A stretch of DNA of 64,000 bases from Sulfuricella sp. Lineage in GTDB: Bacteria > Pseudomonadota > Gammaproteobacteria > Burkholderiales > Sulfuricellaceae. Location of the stretch: assembly GCA_028713975.1 (NCBI GenBank), contig JAQTNE010000011.1, positions 1-64,000 of the forward strand, read 5' to 3'. A program made the position numbers and the translations under genes. Under the pieces are notes generated by a model that was not told the origin of the DNA, searched no databases, and worked only from the letters and a program-made list of their open reading frames with translations. Positions 7,446-16,234 of this stretch are shown here, in pieces. Numbering within the stretch: position 1 is the first letter of the stretch; each line of letters starts with the position of its first letter.

Positions 7446-9068
7446 TTATTGAGATTTTGCGACATCCAATCCGTCCGGCGTCAATACCGTATTTTTCGCC
7501 TCTGGCAGTAGTTCCGGGTAATCCCGGCTGTAATGCAGCCCTCGGCTTTCGTGGCGCAGCATGGCGCATTGCACGATCAGGTCGGCGGTGAGCACCAGGT
7601 TGCGCAGCTCGATCAGGTCGTTGCTGACGCGGAAGTTCTGGTAGTACTCGTTGATTTCTTCGGTGAGCAAACGGATGCGGTGTTGCGCCCGTTCCAGGCG
7701 CTTGTTGGTGCGCACGATGCCGACATAGTCCCACATGAAGCGGCGCAGTTCGTCCCAGTTGTGGGAAATGACGATCTCTTCATCGGCGTCGGTGACGCGG
7801 CTTTCGTCCCATTCCAGCAAGGTGGCGAGAGGTTTGTCGGGATGACCAAGTATATCCTGTGCGGCAGCCTTGGCGTAGACCAGGCATTCCAGCAGCGAGT
7901 TGCTGGCTAGCCGGTTGGCGCCGTGCAGACCGGTGCAGGCCACCTCGCCGATGGCGTAGAGGTTGGGGAGGTCGGTGCGCGCCGAGCGGTCGGTGACGAT
8001 GCCGCCGCAACTGTAATGTGCCGCCGGCACTACCGGGATCGGCTGGCGCGTGATGTCGATGCCGAGATCCAGACAGCGTTCGTAAATGGTGGGGAAATGT
8101 TCTTTGAGAAAGGCGGCGGGCTTGTGCGAAATGTCGAGATAAACGCAGTCCAGCCCGCGCTTTTTCATTTCGAAGTCGATCGCCCGCGCCACCACGTCGC
8201 GCGGTGCCAGTTCGGCACGCGGGTCGTGGTCGGGCATGAAGCGGGTGCCGTCGCGTAACACCAGGATGCCGCCTTCGCCGCGCACCGCTTCGGTGATCAG
8301 GAATGATTTGGCATGAGGGTGATAGAGGCAGGTGGGGTGGAACTGGACGAATTCCATGTTCGCCACCCGGCACCCCGCGCGCCAGCCCATGGCCACGCCG
8401 TCGCCGGTGGCGACGTCGGGGTTGGTGGTGTAGAGATAGACCTTGCCGGCACCGCCGCTGGCCAGCACGACATTCCGGGCGGCAAGGGTTCTGACCTTGC
8501 CGCTGTTCTTGTCGAGCACATACGCGCCGTGGCAGGTATTGTCTTCAAGCCCGAGCTTATTGCCGGTGATCAGGTCGATGGCGATATGGTTTTCCAGCAG
8601 CGTGATGTTGGCGTGATTTTTGACCTTTTCCGCCAGTGTGGTCTGAACTGCGTGGCCGGTGGCATCGGTGGAGTGGATGATGCGGCGATGGCTGTGCCCG
8701 CCCTCGCGCGTCAGATGGTAGCCGGTAATATTGTCGGCGTCCCTGGTGAACGGTACACCTTGCTCGATCAGCCATTCGATGGCGGCTCGGCCGTTTTCCA
8801 CGACGAAGCGGGTGGCTTCTTCGTCACACAGTCCCGCGCCGGCAATGAGTGTGTCGCGAATATGCGCTTCGACCGAATCGTCGTCCGCCAGCACGGCGGC
8901 GATGCCGCCCTGCGCCCAGTCGCTGGCGCCGGCCATCAAGCCCCGCTTGGTGACGATCGCAACCCGCTTGTGGTCGGCCAGGTTCAGCGCCAGCGCCATG
9001 CCAGCCAGTCCACTGCCGATGACGATCACGTCGAAATGCCGGGCGGGGTCTTTATTGGAAATTTTCAT
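7446..9068 (-). CDS. nadB: L-aspartate oxidase NadB
   Basis: NadB is the FAD enzyme that oxidises L-aspartate to iminoaspartate, the first step of NAD synthesis. The Rossmann motif [16 protein letters not shown] starts near residue 17. Later markers are [12 protein letters not shown], the catalytic-region [12 protein letters not shown] and [27 protein letters not shown] (split here only for description). I placed the start at ATG 9066-9068, giving 540 residues, the normal length. An upstream in-frame extension of 51 codons is proline-rich and unlike the family. The gene is divergent from rpoE, the usual gammaproteobacterial/betaproteobacterial neighbourhood. Confidence 0.96.
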   Translation of the reverse strand: MKISNKDPARHFDVIVIGSGLAGMALALNLADHKRVAIVTKRGLMAGASDWAQGGIAAVLADDDSVEAHIRDTLIAGAGLCDEEATRFVVENGRAAIEWLIEQGVPFTRDADNITGYHLTREGGHSHRRIIHSTDATGHAVQTTLAEKVKNHANITLLENHIAIDLITGNKLGLEDNTCHGAYVLDKNSGKVRTLAARNVVLASGGAGKVYLYTTNPDVATGDGVAMGWRAGCRVANMEFVQFHPTCLYHPHAKSFLITEAVRGEGGILVLRDGTRFMPDHDPRAELAPRDVVARAIDFEMKKRGLDCVYLDISHKPAAFLKEHFPTIYERCLDLGIDITRQPIPVVPAAHYSCGGIVTDRSARTDLPNLYAIGEVACTGLHGANRLASNSLLECLVYAKAAAQDILGHPDKPLATLLEWDESRVTDADEEIVISHNWDELRRFMWDYVGIVRTNKRLERAQHRIRLLTEEINEYYQNFRVSNDLIELRNLVLTADLIVQCAMLRHESRGLHYSRDYPELLPEAKNTVLTPDGLDVAKSQ

Positions 9069-9170
9069 ATTGAGAGAAATAATATCATGCAACAAGGGCG
9101 CGGGGGCAGGGCGCGGTGTTGCGGATGGCCGAGGCGACATTAAGGTTCTGTTAATAACCTTATCAGGGTG

Positions 9171-9198
9171 TGAACTATTCGGCAGGAAGGCGGTCAAT
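9171..9198 (+). promoter_or_regulatory. Candidate sigma-E promoter upstream of rpoE
   Basis: In the 266-bp gap between nadB and rpoE, GAACTA (9172-9177) is followed after 16 bases by TCAAT (9194-9198). This resembles the sigma-E consensus GAACTT-N16-TCTGA/TCAAA, and rpoE is commonly autoregulated. The match is imperfect in both boxes and the distance to the rpoE start is about 135 bp, so the call is weak. Nothing else stands out in this gap. Confidence 0.3.
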
Positions 9199-9334
9199 GG
9201 TTCAAATGCCGGGATTTGCACGTTCCCTGAACATGCTGGAGAGCGCTATACTTGAACTGTTGGCTGGCTTGGGATGAACCCACGCCGACAATGGGGATAA
9301 ATATAATAACGCTGTTCTTTCAGGGAAGACCCGA

Positions 9335-9934
9335 ATGGGTGATCGTGAAATTGACCAGCAACTGGTCGAACGTGCGCAACATGGCGACAAGCATGCTTTT
9401 GAGCTGCTTGTCGCGAAATATCAGCGCAAGCTGGGGCGATTGCTGTCGCGCTTTATTCGCAATCCGACCGAAGTCGAGGATGTTTCCCAGGAGGCGTTTA
9501 TCAAGGCTTATCGTGCGCTGCCTTCGTTCCGGGGCGAAAGCGCTTTTTACACCTGGCTGTATCGAATCGGCATCAATACCGCCAAGAATTATCTGGTGAC
9601 CCAGGGCCGGCGCGCACCGACAACGACGGAATTCGACAACGAAGAGGCCGAAGGCTTTGAAGGCGCCGAGCAGCTTCGCACCAGCACGACGCCGGAAAGT
9701 GAACTTGCGACCAAGCAGATTGCCGAAACCGTGAACAAGGCGGTGGAAGGGTTGCCTGAGGAATTGAGAACCGCGATCACGCTGCGTGAGATCGAAGGCA
9801 TGAGTTACGAGGATATTGCGGGCGTGATGGATTGTCCGATTGGTACGGTCAGATCGAGGATTTTTCGCGCCCGCGAAGCCATTGCAGAAAAACTGCGCCC
9901 CTTGCTGGGCACGGATAAAGATACGAGGTGGTAA
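9335..9934 (+). CDS. rpoE: RNA polymerase sigma factor RpoE (sigma-E/AlgU)
   Basis: RpoE is the ECF sigma factor of the envelope-stress response. The 199-residue protein has region 2 with EDVSQEAFIKAYRALPSFRGESAFYTW around residues 47-75 (quoted loosely) and region 4 with GMSYEDIAGVMDCPIGTVRSRI near residue 155. Its start sits in a normal context and it heads the operon rpoE-rseA-rseB-rseC-mucD. Its anti-sigma factor follows at once. Everything needed for regulated sigma-E is present except the downstream protease gene, which is broken. Confidence 0.97.
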   Translation: MGDREIDQQLVERAQHGDKHAFELLVAKYQRKLGRLLSRFIRNPTEVEDVSQEAFIKAYRALPSFRGESAFYTWLYRIGINTAKNYLVTQGRRAPTTTEFDNEEAEGFEGAEQLRTSTTPESELATKQIAETVNKAVEGLPEELRTAITLREIEGMSYEDIAGVMDCPIGTVRSRIFRAREAIAEKLRPLLGTDKDTRW

Positions 9935-9936
9935 GC

Positions 9937-10485
9937 ATGATGGAGAGTCGGTTATCTGCACTGGCGGATGGGGAACTGGAACAGGAGGAGGCGATGGCGC
10001 TACTGACCTCCATCAAGGAACAACAGGGATTACGGGAAGAATGGATGTTGTTGCACCTGATCGGCGACACCTTGCGGCAGACTCACTCGCTTTCATCCGA
10101 TTTTAATACGCGATTCTCCGCGCAGCTGGCAAAAGAACCGACTGTACTGGCTCCGCGCACAATCTTTCACGAATCCCAGCCCTCCGCTCTCCGGAGTTTT
10201 TCCGCGCAACTTTCGCAACGCTCCCGCCCTCTCATCGCACTGTCCGCAGCAGCCTCGGTCGCGGCGATTTCGCTGGTGGCATGGGCGGCGTTTCAATTCA
10301 GCCATGAGCCGGGCACGGGACCGACAGCGAATGTCGTTGTTGCAGAAAACAGCCAGAATAATGCCGCGTCTGCGGGCAATTTCAGCGGCTACCTGGCTGC
10401 CCATCAGGAATATTCCCACGCAACGCAGGAAAGCAGCGCCTATCAGCGCGCGGCTTTCGAGAAGCCACAGGGCAGAGGCAGATGA
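9937..10485 (+). CDS. rseA: Anti-sigma-E factor RseA (MucA)
   Basis: RseA is a single-pass inner-membrane protein that holds sigma-E inactive until regulated proteolysis. The N-terminal RseA domain (ESRLSALADGELEQEEA) binds sigma-E; one membrane helix follows at about residues 96-119 (LIALSAAASVAAISLVAW), with a periplasmic tail of some 60 residues. I chose ATG 9937, spaced correctly from the AGGTGG that overlaps the rpoE stop; GTG 9928 and ATG 9940 are alternatives. The gene overlaps rseB by 4 bases, implying coupling and matched amounts of RseA and RseB. Confidence 0.92.
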   Translation: MMESRLSALADGELEQEEAMALLTSIKEQQGLREEWMLLHLIGDTLRQTHSLSSDFNTRFSAQLAKEPTVLAPRTIFHESQPSALRSFSAQLSQRSRPLIALSAAASVAAISLVAWAAFQFSHEPGTGPTANVVVAENSQNNAASAGNFSGYLAAHQEYSHATQESSAYQRAAFEKPQGRGR

Positions 10486-11456
10486 GAGCATTATTTCTTG
10501 CAGTGGCTGTGCTGACCGGTATTCCCTGCGTGTCACAGGCGGATGGGGTTCAACAGACGGATGCACTGGATTGGCTCAAAAAAGCGGCCACGGCTGCGCA
10601 CCAGCTCAACTACAGCGGCACCTATATTTATCAGCATGGAGATCATGTCGAAACCAGCCGGATTGCGCATCTCAGGAATGAAAGCGGCGAGCATGAAAAG
10701 ATCGAGGCAATGGATGGCTCTCCGCGGGAAGTGATCCGCAATAATGATGAAGTGCTGTGCTTCAAGCCGGACAACAACACGTCGGTCGTCGTGGAAAAAA
10801 GAAGGGTGGAGCAGTCTTTTCCCGCTCTTTTGCCCAGACAGCTTGGCGGCATAATCGGGAATTACCGGGTTCAGCTTTCCGAGCCGGGCCGCGCAGCCGG
10901 TCACGCTTGCCAGGTAGTCATTCTGGAACCCAGGGATCAATACCGTTACCGCCACAAACTCTGGATCGACCGCGCTACGGGTTTGCTGCTGAAGGCCGCT
11001 ACGCTGAATGAGAAAAACGATGTAATCGGTCAGTTTGCCTTTACCCAGATCGCAATCGGCGGACAGATCGAGCGGGATTCAATCAAGCCAAAAATTTCCG
11101 GCAAAAAAGTGATTATTTCCAGCGAACCGGCAATTGCGACGGAATTGCAGCAGAACGATCACACCTGGGTAGTGAAACAGCCGCCTCCGGGCTTTACCCA
11201 GGTGACGGTGATGAAACGCATGATGCCGGGCAAGGACGTACCGGTTAAACATCTGGTGTTTTCCGATGGGCTGGCCGCGATTTCGGTTTTCGTCGAACCT
11301 GTTGCGGCGGAAATGAATCCAGCGGTGGCAGGAGCGACCCAGCACGGGGCGACCCAGATATACATGCGCACCATCGAAGATCACAAAATCACCGTGCTGG
11401 GCGAGGTTCCTGCCATCACCGTGAAGCAGATTGCGAATTCCGTCAGCAGGAATTAG
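10482..11456 (+). CDS. rseB: Periplasmic regulator RseB (MucB)
   Basis: RseB is a periplasmic lipid/lipopolysaccharide-sensing protein that shields RseA from DegS cleavage. This 324-residue protein has a cleavable signal peptide (about residues 1-20, ending in SQA-DG), a MucB/RseB N-terminal domain starting DALDWLKKAATAAHQLNYSG, and the smaller C-terminal domain with TWVVKQPPPGFTQV and a VFSDGLAAISVFVE segment. It overlaps rseA by ATGA and precedes rseC by 2 bp. Length and order agree with the family. Confidence 0.94.
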   Translation: MRALFLAVAVLTGIPCVSQADGVQQTDALDWLKKAATAAHQLNYSGTYIYQHGDHVETSRIAHLRNESGEHEKIEAMDGSPREVIRNNDEVLCFKPDNNTSVVVEKRRVEQSFPALLPRQLGGIIGNYRVQLSEPGRAAGHACQVVILEPRDQYRYRHKLWIDRATGLLLKAATLNEKNDVIGQFAFTQIAIGGQIERDSIKPKISGKKVIISSEPAIATELQQNDHTWVVKQPPPGFTQVTVMKRMMPGKDVPVKHLVFSDGLAAISVFVEPVAAEMNPAVAGATQHGATQIYMRTIEDHKITVLGEVPAITVKQIANSVSRN

Positions 11457-11458
11457 AG

Positions 11459-11962
11459 GTGCCCAAAGTGCCTGCCATGATCGAAACAGAAGCAATAGTC
11501 GTAAGGCTGGAGGACGCTGTGGCCTACGTCCAGGCAGAGCGGAAATCGAGTTGCAGCGGTTGCAGCGAAAGCAGTTGCGGGACTTCCTTGCTGGCCAGTC
11601 TTTTCGGGCAGAAAGCGCCGCTTTACCGCGCGCGCAATGAGGCCGGCGCAAAGGTTGGCGACCGGGTGGTGATCGGCATGAATGAATCTGGCTTGCTCAA
11701 AGGTACGCTGCTGCTTTACATGCTGCCCTTGCTGCTGCTTTTCGCAGGTGCCGTGGCGGGAAGCATGTTGGCCGCTACCACAGAGGTCAGGGATGGCTAC
11801 TCTGCGGTGGGCGCCGCTATTGGCCTGATGGCCGGATTCATCGGCTTGAAGCTTTTCTCGGCCAGGCTTGGCCTGGGCAAACAATTCCAGCCTGTCATAT
11901 TGAGTCGGATCGCCAATGCGCCGATCCGTTTCGTGGAACTTGATGGTGGCATGAAAAAGTGA
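11459..11962 (+). CDS. rseC: RseC/MucC-like membrane protein
   Basis: RseC is an inner-membrane protein encoded in sigma-E operons; relatives also take part in reducing SoxR. The protein has an N-terminal cytosolic domain with a cysteine cluster CSGCSESSC near residue 28-36 and two membrane helices (about 82-102 and 112-132). The start is uncertain: GTG 11459 has an AGGA ribosome site, while ATG 11477 (MIETEAIV) begins the conserved part. The gene is the fourth in the rpoE operon and leads into the mucD remnant. Confidence 0.88.
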   Translation: MPKVPAMIETEAIVVRLEDAVAYVQAERKSSCSGCSESSCGTSLLASLFGQKAPLYRARNEAGAKVGDRVVIGMNESGLLKGTLLLYMLPLLLLFAGAVAGSMLAATTEVRDGYSAVGAAIGLMAGFIGLKLFSARLGLGKQFQPVILSRIANAPIRFVELDGGMKK

Positions 11963-12007
11963 AATTTTGCATTTTTTTGTGACTAACTTTGTTGAGGTGA
12001 CGAAACG

Positions 12008-12423
12008 ATGAAGAAATGGCTGTGCGCTTTTTCCCTGATTTCCTTTTCAGTGTTATCCCATGCCAAAGATCTGCCGGATTTCACCGATCTGGTGGAAAAA
12101 CAAGGCCCCGCAGTAGTGAGCGTCAGCATTACCCAGACTGTCAGCCAGGAGGCGGTGCTCTCTCAAATTCCCAATCTTCAGGAAGGCGACCCGCTCTTCG
12201 AATTCTTTCGTCGGTTCCGCCCCCCTAATGGCGGCACTCCGCATGAAAGGAAAATTTCGTGCCCCATCGACGCGGCGACGTGATTGCCGCAATCAATAAT
12301 CAGGACGTGAAAAACGTGGCACAGTTCAATCAAATATTGTCAGGCTTTAAGGCTGGGCAGAATATCGCGTTGCTGGTGCAGCGCGGCGAACGTGCCCTGT
12401 TCATTCCGTTCAAGATACGATGA
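12008..12423 (+). pseudogene. mucD: mucD/degP periplasmic serine protease, internally deleted
   Basis: Two ends of a DegP/MucD protease are joined with the middle missing. Bases 12008-about 12258 encode the signal peptide (cleaved after SHA) and the first 65 or so mature residues (PDFTDLVEKQGPAVVSVSIT ... GDPLFEFFRRF). From about 12268 a different frame reads RGDVIAAINNQDVKNVAQFN and continues to KIR-stop, the end of the second PDZ domain. The whole trypsin-like domain with its His-Asp-Ser triad and the first PDZ domain are absent, about 1 kb compared with normal 470-residue members, and the frames do not match. The short product would be 91 residues and inactive. The stop overlaps the glutaredoxin start, as in an operon. 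Confidence 0.88.
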
Positions 12424-12677
12424 GCGGCAGAGCGGCGCTGACGGTCTACGTCCGTGAATATTGCCACCTGTGCCATGAAATGGTCGCGGCGATCGAAGCG
12501 CTGCGACCAGATTATGTTTTCGATCTGGAACTGATCGACGTGGATGACGACGCGGCACTGGAACAGCGCTACGGAAATCTGGTGCCGGTGCTTACTGCCA
12601 ATGGCGAGGAAATCTGCCATTACCGCCTTGATCCTGCCGCGCTTGATGCTTATTTCGGTAAAATTCAAGCCGTGTAA
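12420..12677 (+). CDS. Glutaredoxin-like thioredoxin-fold protein
   Basis: An 85-residue protein of the small glutaredoxin-like (DUF836) family with a CHLC redox motif near residues 16-19, after YVREY. The fold continues with YVFDLELIDVDDDAALEQRYG and a cis-proline segment NLVPVL. Such genes commonly lie between mucD and lepA in betaproteobacteria. The ATG overlaps the stop of the mucD remnant (ATGA), so it probably still depends on the sigma-E operon transcript. Its partner proteins are unknown. Confidence 0.8.
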   Translation: MSGRAALTVYVREYCHLCHEMVAAIEALRPDYVFDLELIDVDDDAALEQRYGNLVPVLTANGEEICHYRLDPAALDAYFGKIQAV

Positions 12678-12681
12678 TCCG

Positions 12682-14058
12682 TTAAACCGATGAGGTGATT
12701 TTGGCTGAAAAAGGAAACCGCACAGAAAATAGGGTTCCTTTTCCGCCAGCGCCGGATTGCAGCACAATTTCCGCGCCATGATCTTTTGCAATGTTCCGCA
12801 CAATAGCGAGTCCCAAACCACTCCCGGCAATTTTGTCGTCAAGACGATAAAAGCGGCTAAATATCAGTTCTCTTTCCGATGCGGCGATTCCCGGGCCGGA
12901 ATCCTCCACGGATAAAACACTAAGTTCCTCATTCTGAACGCAGCCTATTGTTACCGTACCATTTTGCGGAGAGTAGCGAATAGCATTGTCGATCAGGTTG
13001 TCGATCATGTCACGCAACAGGAAGCGGTCACCCATCACTTTGGTCGGGTGTAGATTGAAACCTAAATCAATATTTTTTTTGTCAGCCTCTTCAACAAAAT
13101 GCTGAATCGAATCTTCAACCAGTTTGTCCAGTTCGACGATCTCAAGTCGGGCTTTCTCGAATTGGCTCGGCTCTGCCCGCGCTAGCGCCAGTAGTTGATT
13201 TGTTTGCCGGATCATTCTTTCCGTGGACGACATCATCAACTTGGCAGAATGTGCGGTGTCTTGTTCAGAAGCATATTTTTGCTGTAGCCATTCAAGTTGG
13301 GTCTTGAGCCCGGCTAGTGGGGTTCGGAGTTGGTGAGCAACATTGGCCAGAAAATTTTGCCGCGCAGTGGCGCCGGTTCGTGCTTTGTCCAGCAGGCCGT
13401 TAATTGCGTTGATTACAGGATGCAATTCCAGCGGGATTCCATCTTCCTTCACCGCAGATAAGTCATCGAAGTTTCGAGACATCAGGTCGGCCTGCATTTT
13501 ATTAAGAGGGAACAGCCCTTTCGTCACGGCAAACCAGGCGATAGCGACGGAAACAAGAGCCAGCAGGCTTTCCAGCACAAGAAATGTCATAAAAATGGTG
13601 GATTGGATATGGATTCGCTTTCGCAATGTCTCCGCTACCCCAATGAACGCGGATTTGGAGCCGATGGTTGTTTCGAGGGAGATAATGCGAATCGGTTCTC
13701 CTCGCATTGATCCGTTATAAGCGAGAGGATCGTTTAGTGCATCAGGCTGACGTAGTTCGGGGAAATCCTTGTCGCCGGCGATTGTTTTGCCCTCGGCATT
13801 GCGAATGACGAAATAGATGGCATCGAAGTGATCTACACGCAGGACTTGTTCGGCTTGCTGTGGCAAGTCAACCAAAATATCGCCCTGCATCTCGCGCAGG
13901 CGCGGAATAAGTACCCATCCCGCATCCGCCAGGCTCTGGTCAAATGCTGTTTGCGCGGGTGCCCATGCGAGCCAGTAAGTCAGCCCAGCGCCTGCCAGGT
14001 TTATGAGCAGTAGGGGGGCAATGAGCCATTTCAGTAAATTTATCCGAATGCTATGCAC
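12682..14058 (-). CDS. Sensor histidine kinase (TctE/QseC-like) of the metal-efflux cassette
   Basis: A 458-residue membrane kinase: helix 1 at about residues 9-30, a periplasmic sensor of about 125 residues of the 2CSK_N type, helix 2 at about 155-180, then a HisKA domain with VAHQLRTPLAGL (phospho-His near residue 242) and an ATPase domain with NLIDNAIRYS, DSGPGIA and GSGLGLAIV. The start is GTG 14056-14058, sharing its G with the TAG of the response-regulator gene upstream, so the two are cotranscribed. Divergent czc-like genes follow, so metal sensing is inferred. It ends 4 bp from the convergent glutaredoxin gene. Confidence 0.9.
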   Translation of the reverse strand: MHSIRINLLKWLIAPLLLINLAGAGLTYWLAWAPAQTAFDQSLADAGWVLIPRLREMQGDILVDLPQQAEQVLRVDHFDAIYFVIRNAEGKTIAGDKDFPELRQPDALNDPLAYNGSMRGEPIRIISLETTIGSKSAFIGVAETLRKRIHIQSTIFMTFLVLESLLALVSVAIAWFAVTKGLFPLNKMQADLMSRNFDDLSAVKEDGIPLELHPVINAINGLLDKARTGATARQNFLANVAHQLRTPLAGLKTQLEWLQQKYASEQDTAHSAKLMMSSTERMIRQTNQLLALARAEPSQFEKARLEIVELDKLVEDSIQHFVEEADKKNIDLGFNLHPTKVMGDRFLLRDMIDNLIDNAIRYSPQNGTVTIGCVQNEELSVLSVEDSGPGIAASERELIFSRFYRLDDKIAGSGLGLAIVRNIAKDHGAEIVLQSGAGGKGTLFSVRFPFSAKITSSV

Positions 14059-14726
14059 TACTCATCAGCCTTTTCAAGCATATAGCCAAAGCCGCGGATC
14101 GTGCGTATCACAACGCCTGCATTTGCGATCTTTAAACGAATTCTGGAAACATAGACTTCAACCGCATTCAACGTCAGGTTTTCTCCCCACGGCAGGATGG
14201 CATCAATAATCTGCTGCTTCGATACGACGCGTGATGCTTGTTGTATCAGATATTCGAGAACAGCCCATTCCCGGACAGATAATTCAATGGGTTGATCGTT
14301 AATCCGGACGCGTTTGGCAAACATATCCAATGATAGACCGCCAACTTGCAATTCAGCGGGTTTGGCGGTGCTCCGTCGAACCAGGGCCTTTAGGCGGGCA
14401 ACAAGTTCCGGGGTCGCGAAAGGCTTGACTAAATAATCATCAGCACCAACTTCAAGGCCGTGAACACGGTCTTGAATGGCGTCACGAGCCGTTAGCAGCA
14501 GTACCGGCAGCGAACTCCCGCGCGCGCGCAATCGTCGCACCACCTCAAAACCGTCAATGCCCGGGAGTCCGATGTCTAGCACCATGACGGCGATTTCCGA
14601 ACGGATCAAAACAGAATCCGCATCGTTGCCGTTATTTACAACGTCAACAGCCATGTCTTGCGCCCTGAGGATGCGCGCAATTCCATCAGCAAGAACGGCG
14701 TCGTCTTCTACCAGCAGAACATGCAT
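14058..14726 (-). CDS. OmpR-family response regulator of the metal-efflux cassette
   Basis: A 222-residue regulator with a receiver domain (acidic pocket EDD at residues 7-9, phospho-Asp in VLDIGLPG near 51, Lys in LVKPFATPEL near 101) and a winged-helix DNA-binding domain (residues 125-220, ending VEVYVSRIRLKIANAGVVIRT). I took ATG 14724-14726 since the conserved MHVLLVEDD start lies there; an upstream extension is not family-like. It is divergent from the efflux genes, with a set of direct repeats at 14870-14900 as a likely binding site. Confidence 0.92.
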   Translation of the reverse strand: MHVLLVEDDAVLADGIARILRAQDMAVDVVNNGNDADSVLIRSEIAVMVLDIGLPGIDGFEVVRRLRARGSSLPVLLLTARDAIQDRVHGLEVGADDYLVKPFATPELVARLKALVRRSTAKPAELQVGGLSLDMFAKRVRINDQPIELSVREWAVLEYLIQQASRVVSKQQIIDAILPWGENLTLNAVEVYVSRIRLKIANAGVVIRTIRGFGYMLEKADE

Positions 14727-14869
14727 ATCAAGTTGAGCGGCGAGTGGGTATGCGTGGCAAGCATATATTTTAGGTAATCCGGGTGGACAGAAAATACATT
14801 CTAGCTTGCCAGATTTTATAAGAACAGGCTGCGCAGTGAAAATGGCTAGGATATTCACTATCAAGGCGG

Positions 14870-14910
14870 TTTTGTCAGGGTTTTGTCAGCATTCTGTCAT
14901 GTCCGCGACA
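14870..14910 (+). promoter_or_regulatory. Three helically phased TGTCA repeats, likely response-regulator site
   Basis: TGTCA occurs at 14873-14877, 14884-14888 and 14895-14899, each exactly 11 bp apart, the first two inside identical TTTGTCAG blocks. OmpR-type regulators bind tandem repeats spaced by one helical turn. A further dyad, TGTCCGCGACA (14900-14910), adjoins the third repeat. The site lies 60-90 bp before the outer-membrane factor gene and about 145 bp before the regulator gene, so it can serve both. Binding is inferred. Confidence 0.6.
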
Positions 14911-14959
14911 GGTTCCGCGCTTAAAGTGCCGGAATCGGTATTAATCCTCTTGGGGCGTA

Positions 14960-16234
14960 ATGAATCGCTATATTATTTTTCTTGTTCTGGCCTTTCCGTT
15001 GTCCTCATATGCAGGACAGGAGGTCATCCTTCAGAAATTGAGTCTGGAGCAGGCAATGTTGATTGCCGAAGAATATAACCATGATCTTCGATCATCCTCG
15101 TTCGCTGTCGATAGTGCGAATGCGGCGACTGAAATTGCCTCTGTAGCCCCCAATCCGTCTCTGACAGTACAAACCTTCAATATTAATCCGGGGGCTGGAA
15201 TAGGTGCCGGGAACCTGCGCAGCAAGACTGTCGATAGTGCGGTGCGAATCGATCAGTTGATCGAACGTGGCGACAAGCGCGAATTTAGAACACAAAGTGC
15301 GTCTAGCCTAGAAGACGCTGCACGCAAAGACCTGAGTGATGCGCGCCGCCTGCTTCGTGTGAACGTAGCTCAGTCGTACTACGACCTGTTGGTTGCGGAA
15401 GAAAAGCTTGCCGTTTTGCGCCAGACAACCGGGCTATACGAAAATACCGTCATTGCGGCACAAAAGCGCTTGAAGGCGGGTGATATCGCAAATGCCGACG
15501 TCGCACGTTTGCAGGTTGATGCACTACGCGCCAAGAATGATGTGGTGCAGGCCGAGGCTGACTGGGCCAATGCGCGCCAAGCCTTTGCTCTGGTGCTGGG
15601 GCAGGCCGCCAATGCCGCGCAAATCACGTTGGCTGACAGTTGGCCGACGGCGCAATTCGATGTTGCCAAACCGATTAAATTATCCATGGAGCAGCGCCCC
15701 GATGTTCTGGCGGCGAAGCTCCGTCTGGACGCCGCGCTTGCCGGGCGCCAGCTTGCACGGGCGTTACGCACCAGAGACGTGTCGGTCGGCGTGCAATACG
15801 AACATTATCCGAGCAGCGATGCCAATCCGCAGGGGAGCGGAAACAGTTATGGCATCGCGCTTCAGATACCGCTATTTGTACGCCATCAATTCGATGGCGA
15901 AATCCGCGCAGCCGAATCTGCTGTCGATGCCGCGCGTGAAAATCTTGAAAAGACACGGGATATGGCGTTTGGCGATTTGATGAATAGCTGGCAAAACGCA
16001 CGTGCTTCCTTTGATCGTGTCCGCGTTTATAACGATGAATTGCTCGGTGTGGCAAAAAAATCCGCGGATTCTGCCGAGTTCGCATTCAAGCATGGCGCTC
16101 TTGGTGTAATGGATGTGCTCGATGCCAGGCGTATTTATCGTGCAACTCAGCTCGATGCACTGGCGGCTCGTGCAGATTATGCAAAATCATTGGCTGCATG
16201 GCAGGCGGCTACTTCGGAAAGCGACAAGCCATGA
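14960..16234 (+). CDS. CzcC/CusC-type outer-membrane efflux factor
   Basis: A 424-residue TolC-fold protein with a signal peptide (cut after SSYA, about residue 18) and two outer-membrane-efflux repeats rich in Ala and coiled coil, for example LRSSSFAVDSANAATEIASV and AQSYYDLLVAEEKLAVL. It provides the outer-membrane channel of a CzcCBA/CusCBA-type metal pump. It is the first gene of a three-gene operon; the adaptor gene starts within its stop (ATGA). The operon is probably induced by the divergent two-component system. Confidence 0.88.
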   Translation: MNRYIIFLVLAFPLSSYAGQEVILQKLSLEQAMLIAEEYNHDLRSSSFAVDSANAATEIASVAPNPSLTVQTFNINPGAGIGAGNLRSKTVDSAVRIDQLIERGDKREFRTQSASSLEDAARKDLSDARRLLRVNVAQSYYDLLVAEEKLAVLRQTTGLYENTVIAAQKRLKAGDIANADVARLQVDALRAKNDVVQAEADWANARQAFALVLGQAANAAQITLADSWPTAQFDVAKPIKLSMEQRPDVLAAKLRLDAALAGRQLARALRTRDVSVGVQYEHYPSSDANPQGSGNSYGIALQIPLFVRHQFDGEIRAAESAVDAARENLEKTRDMAFGDLMNSWQNARASFDRVRVYNDELLGVAKKSADSAEFAFKHGALGVMDVLDARRIYRATQLDALAARADYAKSLAAWQAATSESDKP

